Shown piece by piece: positions 8,739 to 17,050 of a stretch of DNA of 64,000 nucleotides. A model generated the notes under the pieces. The model was not told the origin of the DNA. It saw only the letters and a program-made list of their open reading frames with translations, and did not search any database. A program made the position numbers and the translations under genes. Source of the stretch: an uncultured Serinicoccus sp. Lineage in GTDB: Bacteria > Actinomycetota > Actinomycetes > Actinomycetales > Dermatophilaceae. The stretch spans positions 1 through 64,000 of the forward strand of contig NZ_CANKYH010000010.1 of assembly GCF_947487915.1 (NCBI RefSeq), read 5' to 3'. Each line of letters starts with the position of its first letter. Positions within the stretch are counted from its first letter, which is position 1.

Positions 8739-8812
8739 TACCTGTGCACGCTGATGCAGCCTGTGCAGAGGTTCTACCGTGTGCACAGGCTGCCTAGGCG
8801 TGCACAGGCTGC
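8739..8812. repeat. Cluster of TGCACAGG sites between purF and the next gene
   Basis: CCTGTGCA occurs near 8741. GCAGCCTGTGCA (8756-8767) is an exact inverted partner of TGCACAGGCTGC (8782-8793), which is repeated directly at 8801-8812. The inverted pair can form a 12-bp stem with a 14-base loop and could terminate purF. The third and fourth copies suggest a protein-binding cluster instead. Confidence 0.6.
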
Positions 8813-8909
8813 GTCGGCGCGCGGGAAGGGCACTTCACCGCGCGGGCCGGGGCGAGCGGGTCTAGCGTCCGTGGCGACGGGTCGGCGGGACCCGGGATGC
8901 GGAGGCGAG

Positions 8910-9575
8910 ATGAGCGAGCAGGACGACCAGACCATGGCGGAGCCCGACGACGAGCGGGCCACGGCCCACGAGGAACAGGCCGCGGCCGAGCCCCACGACA
9001 TCGACGACCAGGCGCCTGGCAGCGAGACCGACGCGGACGACGCCGGCGAGACCGACGCGGAGGACGCCACGGCGACCAACGACCAGGCGCCTGGCAGCGA
9101 GACCGACGCGGACGACGCCAGCGGTGACCCTCGGGAGGAGTCCGAGGAGGAGACCCGTCGGCGGCAGGAGGAGTTCGCCCGCGAGCACGACCCGGCCGAC
9201 CACGACGTGGACGCCGGCGAGGAGTTCCGTCAGCCCGGCGACTGGACCGCCGACGAGGACGGCCCGCAGGAGCTCGAGACCGACCGGAGCCTGCTCGCCG
9301 CCACGGGGTCGTCGACCACGGCCGAGGGCGGCGCGGTCGAGGGTGGCGCGGACGACGGCAGCTCGGAGGAGGAGATCCGCGACGGTGGCCACGGGTGGGG
9401 CTCGGCGGCTCCCCGCGCCGACGGGGCCGCCCCGGAGGGCCACCCGGTCAAGGCCTGGCACGACACCATGACCTTCGTCCTGCCGGACGAGGAGGGCTAC
9501 GACGCCGAGGCGCACGAGTGCTTCGTGGACGGGGAGACCGCCGAGCGCGCCGGCTTCCGGCACGCGCACGGCTGA
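8910..9575 (+). CDS. Acidic low-complexity protein with sunset-like C-terminal domain
   Basis: A 221-residue, strongly acidic protein (Asp, Glu, Ala rich), probably disordered up to about residue 175. The ATG follows GGAGGCGAG. An exact 13-residue repeat DQAPGSETDADDA occurs twice. The last ~45 residues (HPVKAWHDTMTFVLPDEEGY to ETAERAGFRHA) follow the pattern of the sunset domain: P-[VI]-K, a central Tyr, then A-E-x-AGFR. That domain ends several actinobacterial envelope proteins, but no signal peptide or membrane segment is visible here. Function unknown; the domain match is by eye. Confidence 0.7.
   Translation: MSEQDDQTMAEPDDERATAHEEQAAAEPHDIDDQAPGSETDADDAGETDAEDATATNDQAPGSETDADDASGDPREESEEETRRRQEEFAREHDPADHDVDAGEEFRQPGDWTADEDGPQELETDRSLLAATGSSTTAEGGAVEGGADDGSSEEEIRDGGHGWGSAAPRADGAAPEGHPVKAWHDTMTFVLPDEEGYDAEAHECFVDGETAERAGFRHAHG
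9006..9119 (+). repeat. Exact 39-bp intragenic repeat
   Basis: 9006-9044 and 9081-9119 are identical over 39 bases, 36 bases apart and in frame. A partial copy (GAGACCGACGCGG) lies between them. Synonymous positions are also identical, so the duplication is recent or kept by gene conversion. Confidence 0.9.
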
Positions 9576-9659
9576 GCCCTGGCGTCCCGGAGGCGCACCT
9601 GACCAGGATCACCTGACGAGGGACGACGTCGGCGACGGGCGCGGCGTCGACGACGTGCC

Positions 9660-9679
9660 GTTCGGCATACCCTGGGGGT
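9660..9679 (+). promoter_or_regulatory. -10 element of purM
   Basis: TACCCT (9667-9672), embedded in GGCATACCCTG, would start a transcript near 9679 with a short leader of about 34 bases before the purM ATG. The same GCATACCCT context is used upstream of the YigZ gene at 12556. Confidence 0.45.
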
Positions 9680-9712
9680 GCCCACCCGCCGCCACGCCCG
9701 AGGGAACCCGCG

Positions 9713-10819
9713 ATGAGCGACCAGCCGATCACCTATGCCAGCGCGGGCGTCGACGTGCACGCCGGCGACCGCGCCGTCGAGCTGATGAAGGAGTCGGTCC
9801 GACGGGCCCAGCGCCCGGAGGTCCTCGGTGGGCTGGGAGGCTTCGCGGGGATGTTCGACGCGTCGGCGCTGCAGGGGATGCGGCGCCCCGTCCTGGCGAC
9901 CTCGACCGACGGGGTCGGCACCAAGGTCGCGGTCGCGCAGGCGATGGACGTCCACGACACCATCGGCCAGGACCTCGTCGGCATGGTCGTCGACGACATC
10001 GTCGTGAGCGGTGCCGAGCCGCTGTTCATGACCGACTACATCGCCTGCGGCAGGGTGGTGCCCGAGCGCATCGCCGCGATCGTCTCAGGCATCGCCCGCG
10101 GCTGCGAGCTGGCGGGCGTCGCCCTGGTGGGCGGCGAGACGGCCGAGCACCCCGGTCTGCTCGACCCGCACGAGTATGACGTCGCCGGGGCCGCGACGGG
10201 TGTCGTCGAGCACGACGCGGTGCTGGGTCCGCAGCGGGTCGCCGCGGGGGACGTGGTACTGGCGCTGGCGAGCTCGGGCCTGCACAGCAACGGCTACTCC
10301 CTGGTGCGCCGCGTCGTCGCCGCCGCAGGGTGGGGCTGGGACCGGGACGTGCCCGAGCTCGGGCGGACCCTGGGGGAGGAGTGTCTGGAGCCGACCCGCA
10401 TCTACACCCGGCCGCTGCTCGAGCTGGTCGGCGCGCTGGGGCCGGACCTGCACGTCCTGTCGCACGTCACCGGTGGCGGGCTGGCTGCCAACCTGGCGCG
10501 GGTGCTGCCGCCGGGGATGCTGGCGACGGTGGAACGGGCGTGGCAGCTGTCGCCGATCTTCACGCTGGTGCAAGAGCTGGGGCGGGTGCCGCTGGCCGAC
10601 CTGGAGCAGACGCTGAACATGGGGGTGGGGTTCGTGGCCGTGGTGGCTCCCTCGGAGGCCGACCGGGCGGTCGCGCTGCTGGGGGAGAACGGCATACCGA
10701 CCTGGCCGGTGGGGACCGTCGAGGTGGCGGGGGAGGACGCGGCCGGTCCGGACGTGGTGCAAGGAGCCAAGGGGGTCGACGGCGGCGCGGTGCGGGTCGT
10801 GGGGGACTACCGGCGCTGA
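9713..10819 (+). CDS. purM: Phosphoribosylformylglycinamidine cyclo-ligase
   Basis: The 368-residue AIR synthetase closes the imidazole ring in purine synthesis using ATP. Recognised by ITYASAGVDVHAGDRAVELMK at the N-terminus, the ATP/substrate motif ATSTDGVGTKVAVA, GQDLVGMVVDDIVVSGAEPLF, GGETAEHPG and HVTGGGLAANLARVLP. Length is standard. The ATG follows GAGGGAA at moderate distance. purF lies about 1 kb upstream on the same strand, separated by the acidic protein gene. Confidence 0.95.
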   Translation: MSDQPITYASAGVDVHAGDRAVELMKESVRRAQRPEVLGGLGGFAGMFDASALQGMRRPVLATSTDGVGTKVAVAQAMDVHDTIGQDLVGMVVDDIVVSGAEPLFMTDYIACGRVVPERIAAIVSGIARGCELAGVALVGGETAEHPGLLDPHEYDVAGAATGVVEHDAVLGPQRVAAGDVVLALASSGLHSNGYSLVRRVVAAAGWGWDRDVPELGRTLGEECLEPTRIYTRPLLELVGALGPDLHVLSHVTGGGLAANLARVLPPGMLATVERAWQLSPIFTLVQELGRVPLADLEQTLNMGVGFVAVVAPSEADRAVALLGENGIPTWPVGTVEVAGEDAAGPDVVQGAKGVDGGAVRVVGDYRR

Positions 10820-10873
10820 GCCCGGTGAACTTCCGCGCGTCCGGTGTGCTCCTGACGCGCGTCCCGCGCGGGC

Positions 10874-11410
10874 TCAGGGGGCGGCGGGAGTGATGAGGAC
10901 CCAGTACTCCGTGGGACCACGTCCGCCGATGAAGCCGCCCCACCGGATGTCGGCCGCGTCGGGAGTGAGCTCGGTGCGCAGCCGCTCGGTGGTCGGCTCC
11001 GCGATGACGATGCTCTCCGCCGGGTCCTCGAGGCGGATCTGCACGCTGTGCTCGGGGGAGTTGACCGCCCAGCCGTCCCAGGCGAGCACCGCACCCTCGG
11101 TCCGGTCCGGCTCGACGGGCTCCTCGCCGCGCATGAGCACCACCGAGGGCAGGGCGGACGTGTCGACGGGGTCGCACGCCGCTGCCTGCACCTCACTCCA
11201 GGAGGCGTCCTCGGTGAGCGGCTCCTGGCACTGGCGCACCTCGTAGGTCACCGTGTCGACACCGTTGTAGATCCGCCAGGCGACGAAGAGGACGAGCGCC
11301 AGCCCGGCCAGCAGGGCGGGCAGGACCCACCACTGGTTGCGGGGCAGCCGACCACTCGCCGTCGCTCGCTCGTCGGTCCAGCGGGCCTCGTGCCGGCTGC
11401 GGGTGCTCAT
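10874..11410 (-). CDS. Hypothetical single-pass membrane protein
   Basis: A 178-residue protein with a basic N-terminal region, one transmembrane segment (about residues 28-46, WVLPALLAGLALVLFVAW) and an extracytoplasmic domain of about 130 residues with two Cys (QCQEP and AACDP) that may form a disulfide. No family recognised. The next gene on this strand starts 58 bases upstream of it (DUF3073), so they may be cotranscribed. Confidence 0.7.
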   Translation of the reverse strand: MSTRSRHEARWTDERATASGRLPRNQWWVLPALLAGLALVLFVAWRIYNGVDTVTYEVRQCQEPLTEDASWSEVQAAACDPVDTSALPSVVLMRGEEPVEPDRTEGAVLAWDGWAVNSPEHSVQIRLEDPAESIVIAEPTTERLRTELTPDAADIRWGGFIGGRGPTEYWVLITPAAP

Positions 11411-11468
11411 CGGCTGGCCCGTCGCCCGCCACCGGCCTCACGGACCGGATGCGGGCCCGGGCGGGTGG

Positions 11469-11717
11469 TCACCGCTCTCCGCCGGCCGCCCAGGAGCCGT
11501 ACTCGCCGTCCTCGTCGTCCTCCGCGTAGGAGGCGTAGGGGTCGTCGTCGTCCTCGGGCTCGTCGTCGTCCTCGTCGTCCGACGGCGGGGAGTAGTCGAA
11601 CTCGCCTCGCGAGGAGTGCAGCTCCCGCTCGAGTGCCGAAAGGTCGGTGTCCGGAGCTGAGTACTTCAGCTTCCGTGCCACCTTGATCTGCTTTGCCTTG
11701 GCCCGGCCGCGCCCCAT
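11469..11717 (-). CDS. DUF3073 family protein
   Basis: An 82-residue protein. The N-terminus MGRGRAKAKQIKVARKLKYS is the hallmark of DUF3073, a small family conserved in Actinobacteria. A basic head is followed by a long acidic tail (DDEDDDEPEDDDD). AAGGGGG precedes the ATG. The role is unknown; the charge pattern suggests nucleic acid or ribosome contact, which is only inference. Confidence 0.9.
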   Translation of the reverse strand: MGRGRAKAKQIKVARKLKYSAPDTDLSALERELHSSRGEFDYSPPSDDEDDDEPEDDDDPYASYAEDDEDGEYGSWAAGGER

Positions 11718-11856
11718 GGCGTGACCCCCTTGTGTCGAGTCTGCCGGGGCGGCATCGCTGGCTGATCGCTCAGGTGCGGAGCCGGCCCGGGGATGTGTAT
11801 TCCGTGCGGCCTACGGTACATCAGGACGGCCACGGCGCCCGCATCGGCTCAGGCGC

Positions 11857-12510
11857 TCAGCGGCGTCCGCGCGCCCAGGTGGCGGCCATGAGGGCGAGCA
11901 CCGCCACGCCACCAGCGGCGAGGAGCACCCACGCCCACACGGGCAGCCCGGAGGAGGAGTCGGCGCTCGCGGAGTCCGCGGTCGCCGTCTCCTCGGAGTC
12001 GGTCGCCTGCTCCTGCTCCGGCGTCGTCTCCTCGGCCTCCGGCTCGGTCGAGGACTCCTCGGGCTGGGCCTCCTGGGAGGTCTCCTGCGACGGCTCCTCG
12101 GTGGGGGTGGGGGCCGGTGACGCCTCCTCGGTGACCTCCTCGGCGCCGGTCACGGTGAAGGCGAACTCGCCGGAGATGGGGTGCCCGTCCTCGCTGGTCA
12201 CCCGCCACGCGACGGCGTAGTCGCCGTCCGCGAGGTCATCCACCAGGTCCTGGGTCATCTCGCTGCCCTCGACCTCCGGCTCTCCCTCCAGCGCGGACCC
12301 GCCGTCGGGGTCGGTCACGGTGACGGCGGCACCGACCTCGGCGATGTCGCCGCTGAAGGTCAGGGTCAGCTCCTCGAGCTCGCCCGCCTCGACCGTCGCG
12401 CCGCCCTCCGGCTCGGTACCGGTGAGCTCGTCGTGGGCCTGGGCCGGCAGCGGCAGGGCGACCAGGGCCAGGGCCGCGAGCAGGGCGGTGGTACGGCGCG
12501 TCGCAGACAT
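11857..12510 (-). CDS. CopC-domain copper resistance protein
   Basis: A 217-residue exported protein. The signal peptide ends at AQA, leaving His as the mature N-terminus (HDELTGTEPEGGATV), as in CopC/YobA proteins where this His helps bind Cu(II). The CopC beta barrel covers about residues 27-120 (LTLTFSGDIAEVGAAVTV, YAVAWRVTSEDGHPISGEFAF with the second conserved His). A Pro/Glu/Ser/Thr spacer and a C-terminal membrane helix (VWAWVLLAAGGVAVLALM) with basic end follow. No CopD neighbour. TAGACT seven bases before the ATG makes the mRNA leaderless. Confidence 0.9.
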   Translation of the reverse strand: MSATRRTTALLAALALVALPLPAQAHDELTGTEPEGGATVEAGELEELTLTFSGDIAEVGAAVTVTDPDGGSALEGEPEVEGSEMTQDLVDDLADGDYAVAWRVTSEDGHPISGEFAFTVTGAEEVTEEASPAPTPTEEPSQETSQEAQPEESSTEPEAEETTPEQEQATDSEETATADSASADSSSGLPVWAWVLLAAGGVAVLALMAATWARGRR

Positions 12511-12555
12511 GCGGTCGAGTCTAGGTGGCGCACCTGCACGGCATACCCTGCCCGG
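12511..12555. promoter_or_regulatory. Interlocked divergent leaderless promoters
   Basis: Only 45 bases separate the divergent starts. Minus-strand TAGACT occupies 12523-12518, seven bases before the CopC ATG. Plus-strand TACCCT occupies 12544-12549, six bases before the YigZ GTG. Each -10 therefore lies about where the other promoter's -35 should be, so the two polymerases should exclude each other. Confidence 0.6.
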
Positions 12556-13194
12556 GTGGAGCCGACGACCTGCCGCACCCTCGCCGCGCCCGTCACCGCG
12601 CGCACCGAGGAGCGGCGCTCGGTCTTCGAGTGCTGGCTGCGCCGGGTCGACGACGAGGACGCGGCACGCGCCGTGGTCGAGGAGGCCCGCTCCACCCTGT
12701 GGGACGCCGGGCACCACTGCTCGGCCTTCGTCCTCGGCCCGGACGGGGCGACGGTGCGCAGCAACGACGACGGCGAGCCGGCAGGCACCGCCGGTATGCC
12801 GATGCTCGAGACGCTCACCCACGCGGGGGTGACCGACGTGGTCGCCGTCGTCTCGCGCTGGTTCGGCGGCACCAGGCTCGGCACCGGCGGGCTGGTGCGC
12901 GCCTACTCCGGTGCGGTCCGTCTCGCCCTGGACGAGGCTCGGCTGCTCACCCGGGCCCGGGTGAGCGAGGTGGACGTGCGGGTGGGGCACGAGGTGGCGG
13001 GGCGCCTGGAGCACGACCTGCGTGCCCGCGGCGTGCACATCGCGGACACCCGCTACGGCCCGCAGGTGACGCTGCGGCTGCAGGTGCCGGTCGACCGGGC
13101 CGACACCGTGCCCGACCTGCTGGCCGAGCTCACGGGAGGGGCGGCCGAGCCGGTCCCCGGCACGGCCGGGGAAGGTTGGGTCGACCTGGTCTGA
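12556..13194 (+). CDS. YigZ/IMPACT family protein
   Basis: A 212-residue protein of the UPF0029/IMPACT family. The N-terminal domain has the signature SNDDGEPAGTAGMPMLETL, followed by DVVAVVSRWFGGTRLGTGGLVRAYSGAV; the C-terminal ~70 residues are the ferredoxin-like DUF1949 part. Eukaryotic IMPACT modulates Gcn2; the bacterial role is uncertain. The GTG start is set by the TACCCT -10 six bases upstream, as no Shine-Dalgarno site is present. Confidence 0.9.
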   Translation: MEPTTCRTLAAPVTARTEERRSVFECWLRRVDDEDAARAVVEEARSTLWDAGHHCSAFVLGPDGATVRSNDDGEPAGTAGMPMLETLTHAGVTDVVAVVSRWFGGTRLGTGGLVRAYSGAVRLALDEARLLTRARVSEVDVRVGHEVAGRLEHDLRARGVHIADTRYGPQVTLRLQVPVDRADTVPDLLAELTGGAAEPVPGTAGEGWVDLV

Positions 13195-13294
13195 CCAGGC
13201 CCCGGCGCTCGCGCGGGGCGTTCCTCCTCGCCCCGCGCCGGGGGCACGGCTACGGTGGGCCGACGCCACCGATGTCGACCCCGGGGAGATGCCC

Positions 13295-14734
13295 ATGGAA
13301 CCGATGGATCCCGTCTACGGAGCGGGCACGCTCCTCACCATCGCGGCCGTCGCCGTCGCGGTCCTGCTCTTCCTCATCATCAAGCTGCGGATGCACGCCT
13401 TCGTGGCGCTCATCACCGTCAGCTTCCTCACCGGGCTGGCCGCGGGCATCCCGTTCCGCGAGCTGGCCGGGGTCGCGACCAGCTTCTTCGGCAGCACCCT
13501 GGGCGCGGTGGCCCTCCTCGTCGGGCTCGGCGCCATGATCGGCCGGCTGCTCGAGGTCACCGGCGGCGCCCAGGTGCTCGCCGACACCCTCATCGGCGGC
13601 TTCGGCGAGAAGCGGGCGCCGTTCGCGCTGGGCGTCGCGGCCCTGCTCTTCGGCATACCGATCTTCTTCGACGCCGGACTCGTGGTCTTCCTGCCCATCA
13701 TCTTCTCGGTGGCGCGGCGCTTCGGCGGCTCGGTGCTGCTCTACGCCCTCCCCGCCGCGGGGGCGTTCGCGGCCATGCACGCGATCGTGCCGCCGCACCC
13801 CGGCCCGGTGACCGCCGCGACCGAGCTGGGCGGGTCGATCGGTCTGAGCATGCTCATCGGCATCCCCGTCGCGTTCGTCGCGTGGTACGTCGGCGTCTAC
13901 CTCTTCACCACGGCCTACGCCGGCAAGATCATGGTCCCCATCAACGACTCCATGCTCCGCGGCACCGTCTCGGGCGAGCCGTCGGACCTCGACGACGGCG
14001 ACGACGACGCGCGCGCCGAGCGCATCGCCCGCGGCGAGGAGGAGGTGACCCCGCCCTCCTTCGGGCTGGTGCTCGGACTCCTGCTCCTGCCCTTCGTCCT
14101 CATCGCGCTCAACACCGGGATCGCGACGCTGCGCTCGGCGGAGGTGCTGGGCGACAGCGTGGCGCTGGACGCCCTCGTCTTCATCGGTCAGACGCCGGTG
14201 GCGCTGCTCATCACGCTGCTCGTGACGACCTACGTCCTCGGCACCCGGGGCCGCTCGCTCGCGACCGTCGAGACCCTGCTCAACGACGCGCTCGGCCCCA
14301 TCTGCGCGATCATCCTCATCACCGGCGCAGGCGGGATGTTCGGCGGGGTGCTGCGCTACTCCGGCATCGGAGCGGCCCTCTCGGAAAGCCTGGCCGACCT
14401 GGGCCTGCCCCTCATCGTCTCGGCCTTCCTCATCGCCACCCTGCTGCGGGTGGCTCAGGGCTCGGCCACCGTCGCGCTGACGACCACCGCCGGGCTCATC
14501 TCCGCCGCCGTCGTCGCGGAGGGGCTCTCCGACCTCAAGATCGCCTGCCTGGTGCTGGCGATCGCCGCCGGCGCCACGGTGCTCTCGCACGTCAACGACT
14601 CCGGTTTCTGGCTGGTCAGCCGCTTCTTCGGGATGGACGTCAAGACGACGCTGCGGACCTGGACGGTGATGGAGACCACGCTGGGCCTCGCGATCTTCGT
14701 CCTCGCCGCCGGGCTGTGGGTGGTCGTGCCATGA
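13295..14734 (+). CDS. Gluconate:H+ symporter, GntP family
   Basis: A 479-residue polytopic membrane protein with about 12-14 hydrophobic helices. GntP signatures include GRLLEVTGGAQVLADTLI, FGIPIFFDAGLVVFLPI, MHAIVPPHPGPV and the C-terminal AAGATVLSHVNDSGFWLVSRFFGM. GGGGAG (13283-13288) is six bases from the ATG at 13295 but abuts an earlier ATG at 13289, so 13295 is preferred. The kinase gene starts on its stop codon, which supports gluconate as substrate. Confidence 0.9.
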   Translation: MEPMDPVYGAGTLLTIAAVAVAVLLFLIIKLRMHAFVALITVSFLTGLAAGIPFRELAGVATSFFGSTLGAVALLVGLGAMIGRLLEVTGGAQVLADTLIGGFGEKRAPFALGVAALLFGIPIFFDAGLVVFLPIIFSVARRFGGSVLLYALPAAGAFAAMHAIVPPHPGPVTAATELGGSIGLSMLIGIPVAFVAWYVGVYLFTTAYAGKIMVPINDSMLRGTVSGEPSDLDDGDDDARAERIARGEEEVTPPSFGLVLGLLLLPFVLIALNTGIATLRSAEVLGDSVALDALVFIGQTPVALLITLLVTTYVLGTRGRSLATVETLLNDALGPICAIILITGAGGMFGGVLRYSGIGAALSESLADLGLPLIVSAFLIATLLRVAQGSATVALTTTAGLISAAVVAEGLSDLKIACLVLAIAAGATVLSHVNDSGFWLVSRFFGMDVKTTLRTWTVMETTLGLAIFVLAAGLWVVVP

Positions 14735-15258
14735 GCCCCACGCCCGACCCCGCCGGACAGCCCCTCCACCTCGTCATCATGGGGGTCTCCGGCACCGGCA
14801 AGTCGACCATCGGTCTGGCCCTGCACGAGCGGCTGGGGTGGGAGTTCGCCGAGGGTGACGACTTCCACCCGCAGGCCAACGTCGACAAGATGACCAGCGG
14901 GCGGCCGCTCATGGACGAGGACCGCTGGCCGTGGCTGAAGGCGCTCGCGGCGTGGACCGCCGAGCGCGACGCCGCCGGCACCCCCACGTTGCTCACCTGC
15001 TCGGCCCTGCGCCGGTCCTACCGCGAGGTCCTCAGCGAGGGCGGCGCGGGCACGTGGTTCGTCCACCTCTCCGGTGACAAGGGCCTGCTCCTGGACCGGA
15101 TGAGCACCCGCGACCACTTCATGCCGCCGTCCCTGCTGGAGTCCCAGCTGGACACCCTGGAGCCGCTCGAGGCCGACGAGCGGGGGGCGGTCTACGACGT
15201 CGCCAACCCACCGGAGCGGATCGCCCGGATGGTCCTCGCCCAGCTCGACCAGGACTGA
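14731..15258 (+). CDS. gntK: Gluconokinase, GntK type
   Basis: A 175-residue shikimate-kinase-like enzyme that phosphorylates gluconate to 6-phosphogluconate. The P-loop is GVSGTGKST; EGDDFHPQANVDKMTSGRPLMDEDRWPWL and LTCSALRRSYREVL are typical GntK segments, and RDHFMPPSLLESQLDTLEPL is the conserved C-terminal block. Its ATG overlaps the permease stop (ATGA), so uptake and phosphorylation are translationally coupled. No regulator of this pair lies next to it. Confidence 0.95.
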   Translation: MSPTPDPAGQPLHLVIMGVSGTGKSTIGLALHERLGWEFAEGDDFHPQANVDKMTSGRPLMDEDRWPWLKALAAWTAERDAAGTPTLLTCSALRRSYREVLSEGGAGTWFVHLSGDKGLLLDRMSTRDHFMPPSLLESQLDTLEPLEADERGAVYDVANPPERIARMVLAQLDQD

Positions 15259-15269
15259 GACCCCCGCCC

Positions 15270-15275
15270 TAGAGT
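15270..15275 (+). promoter_or_regulatory. -10 element of the alpha-glucosidase gene
   Basis: TAGAGT lies seven bases before the ATG at 15283; no Shine-Dalgarno site is present, so the transcript is expected to be leaderless. Confidence 0.55.
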
Positions 15276-15282
15276 GGGCGGT

Positions 15283-16986
15283 ATGCCGCTCCCGCTCGAC
15301 GAGCCCCTCCCGCGCGACTGGTGGGCCTCCGCCGTCGTCTACCAGATCTACCCCCGCAGCTTCGCCGACAGTGACGGTGACGGCATCGGTGACCTGCAGG
15401 GCATCCTGGGCCGGCTCGACCACCTCGAGCACCTCGGGGTCGACGTGGTCTGGCTCAGCCCGGTCTACCGCAGCCCCCAGGACGACAACGGCTACGACAT
15501 CAGCGACTACCAGGACCTCGACCCCACCTTCGGCACGCTCGCCGACCTCGACGAGCTCATCGCGCAGCTGCACGCGCGCGGCATACGCCTCGTCATGGAC
15601 CTCGTGGTCAACCACACCAGCGACGAGCACCCGTGGTTCGAGCAGAGCCGTTCCTCCCCGGAGGCGCAGCGGCGGGACTGGTACTGGTGGCGTCCGGCGC
15701 GTCCCGGGCACACCGGGGGAGAGCCGGGTGCCGAGCCCAACGACTGGCGCTCCTTCTTCTCCGGCCCGGCGTGGGAGTGGGACGCGGCGAGCGGGGAGTA
15801 CTACCTGCACCTCTTCAGCCGCAAGCAGCCCGACCTCAACTGGGAGAACCCGCAGGTCAGGGATGCCGTCTACGCGATGATGCGCTGGTGGCTCGAGCGC
15901 GGGGTCGACGGCTTCCGGATGGACGTCATCAACCTCATCTCCAAGCCGCTGGACCTGCCGGACGGCGACGCCTTCGCGCTGGTCGCCGACGGCCCCCGGA
16001 TGCACGAGTTCCTGGCGCAGATGCGCGAGCGCGTCTTCGCCGACCACCCCCGGGCCTTCCTCACCGTGGGCGAGATGCCGGGCGTCACCGCCGAGGAGGC
16101 GCGCCTCTACACCGACGCCGACCGGGGGGAGGTGGACATGGTCTTCCAGTTCGAGCACGTCGACCTGGGGATCGGCCCGGGCGGGAAGTTCGACCGGCTG
16201 CCCATCACCATGCCGCTGCTGCGGGCGAGCCTCATGGGCTGGCAGACCGCCCTCGCGGACACCGGCTGGAACTCGCTCTACTGGGACAACCACGACCAGC
16301 CGCGGGCGGTCAGCCGCTTCGGCGACGACGACCCCGACTGGCGCGAGCGCTCCGCCAAGACCCTGGCGACGGTGCTGCACACGCTGCGCGGGACGCCGTT
16401 CGTCTACCAGGGGGAGGAGCTCGGTATGACGAACCTCCCGTTCACGTCGCTCGCCGAGCTGCGCGACATCGAGGCGCTCAACTACGTCGCGGAGCAGGAA
16501 GCGGCGGGCAGGCCGGTCGAGGACCTGCTGGAGGGCATCCGCGCGGTGGGGCGGGACAACGCCCGCACGCCCGTCCAGTGGACCGACGCACCCGGCGCGG
16601 GCTTCACCAGCGGGGAGCCGTGGATCGATATCAACCCCAACGCCGCGCAGATCAACGCGGCCGCGCAGACGGGGACGGCCGGGTCGGTGCTGGAGCACCA
16701 CCGCGCGCTGGTCGCCCTGCGCCACGACGAGGAGGTGATCGCCCGCGGGACGGTGCGCCCGCTGGCGATGGACCACCCCGACCTGTGGGCCTTCGAGCGC
16801 GAGCTCGACGGCGTCTCGATGCTCACCCTCGCCTCCTTCACCCGACAGCCCGTCGTCGTCCCGCCCGAGCTGCTGCAGGGGTGGGGCGCGGCCGAGGTGG
16901 TGCTCGCCACCTCGGTGGGGGCAGCCGGCGTGCTGGGCGACCGGACCCTGCCGGGCTGGGAGTCGGTGGTCCTGCGCCGTCGGTGA
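15283..16986 (+). CDS. Alpha-glucosidase, glycoside hydrolase family 13
   Basis: A 567-residue GH13 enzyme of the oligo-1,6-glucosidase/alpha-glucosidase group. Conserved regions in order: VYQIYPRSFADSDGDGIGDL, MDLVVNHTSDEHPWF, GFRMDVIN (Asp nucleophile), VGEMPG (Glu acid/base) and YWDNHDQPR (third catalytic Asp). No signal peptide, so it acts on imported maltodextrins, isomaltose, trehalose phosphate or similar; the exact substrate is open. It follows gntK on the same strand but has its own promoter. A hairpin separates it from the convergent amidohydrolase gene. Confidence 0.9.
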   Translation: MPLPLDEPLPRDWWASAVVYQIYPRSFADSDGDGIGDLQGILGRLDHLEHLGVDVVWLSPVYRSPQDDNGYDISDYQDLDPTFGTLADLDELIAQLHARGIRLVMDLVVNHTSDEHPWFEQSRSSPEAQRRDWYWWRPARPGHTGGEPGAEPNDWRSFFSGPAWEWDAASGEYYLHLFSRKQPDLNWENPQVRDAVYAMMRWWLERGVDGFRMDVINLISKPLDLPDGDAFALVADGPRMHEFLAQMRERVFADHPRAFLTVGEMPGVTAEEARLYTDADRGEVDMVFQFEHVDLGIGPGGKFDRLPITMPLLRASLMGWQTALADTGWNSLYWDNHDQPRAVSRFGDDDPDWRERSAKTLATVLHTLRGTPFVYQGEELGMTNLPFTSLAELRDIEALNYVAEQEAAGRPVEDLLEGIRAVGRDNARTPVQWTDAPGAGFTSGEPWIDINPNAAQINAAAQTGTAGSVLEHHRALVALRHDEEVIARGTVRPLAMDHPDLWAFERELDGVSMLTLASFTRQPVVVPPELLQGWGAAEVVLATSVGAAGVLGDRTLPGWESVVLRRR

Positions 16987-16994
16987 GGCGGCTG

Positions 16995-17015
16995 GGCCCA
17001 GACCCCTGCTGGGCC
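16995..17015. terminator. Hairpin between convergent genes
   Basis: GGCCCAG (16995-17001) pairs with CTGGGCC (17009-17015) around a seven-base loop. It is placed to stop transcripts from both sides. No T tract, as is usual in such GC-rich DNA. Confidence 0.5.
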
Positions 17016-17050
17016 GGGCCGGCGTCCCCTCATAGACCCGGGGGCAGGGG

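Noticed and set aside
12511..13296. N-terminal extension of the CopC frame to 13296
   Set aside because: It would cross the yigZ-like gene in antisense; the signal peptide starts at 12510 and a -10 lies directly upstream.
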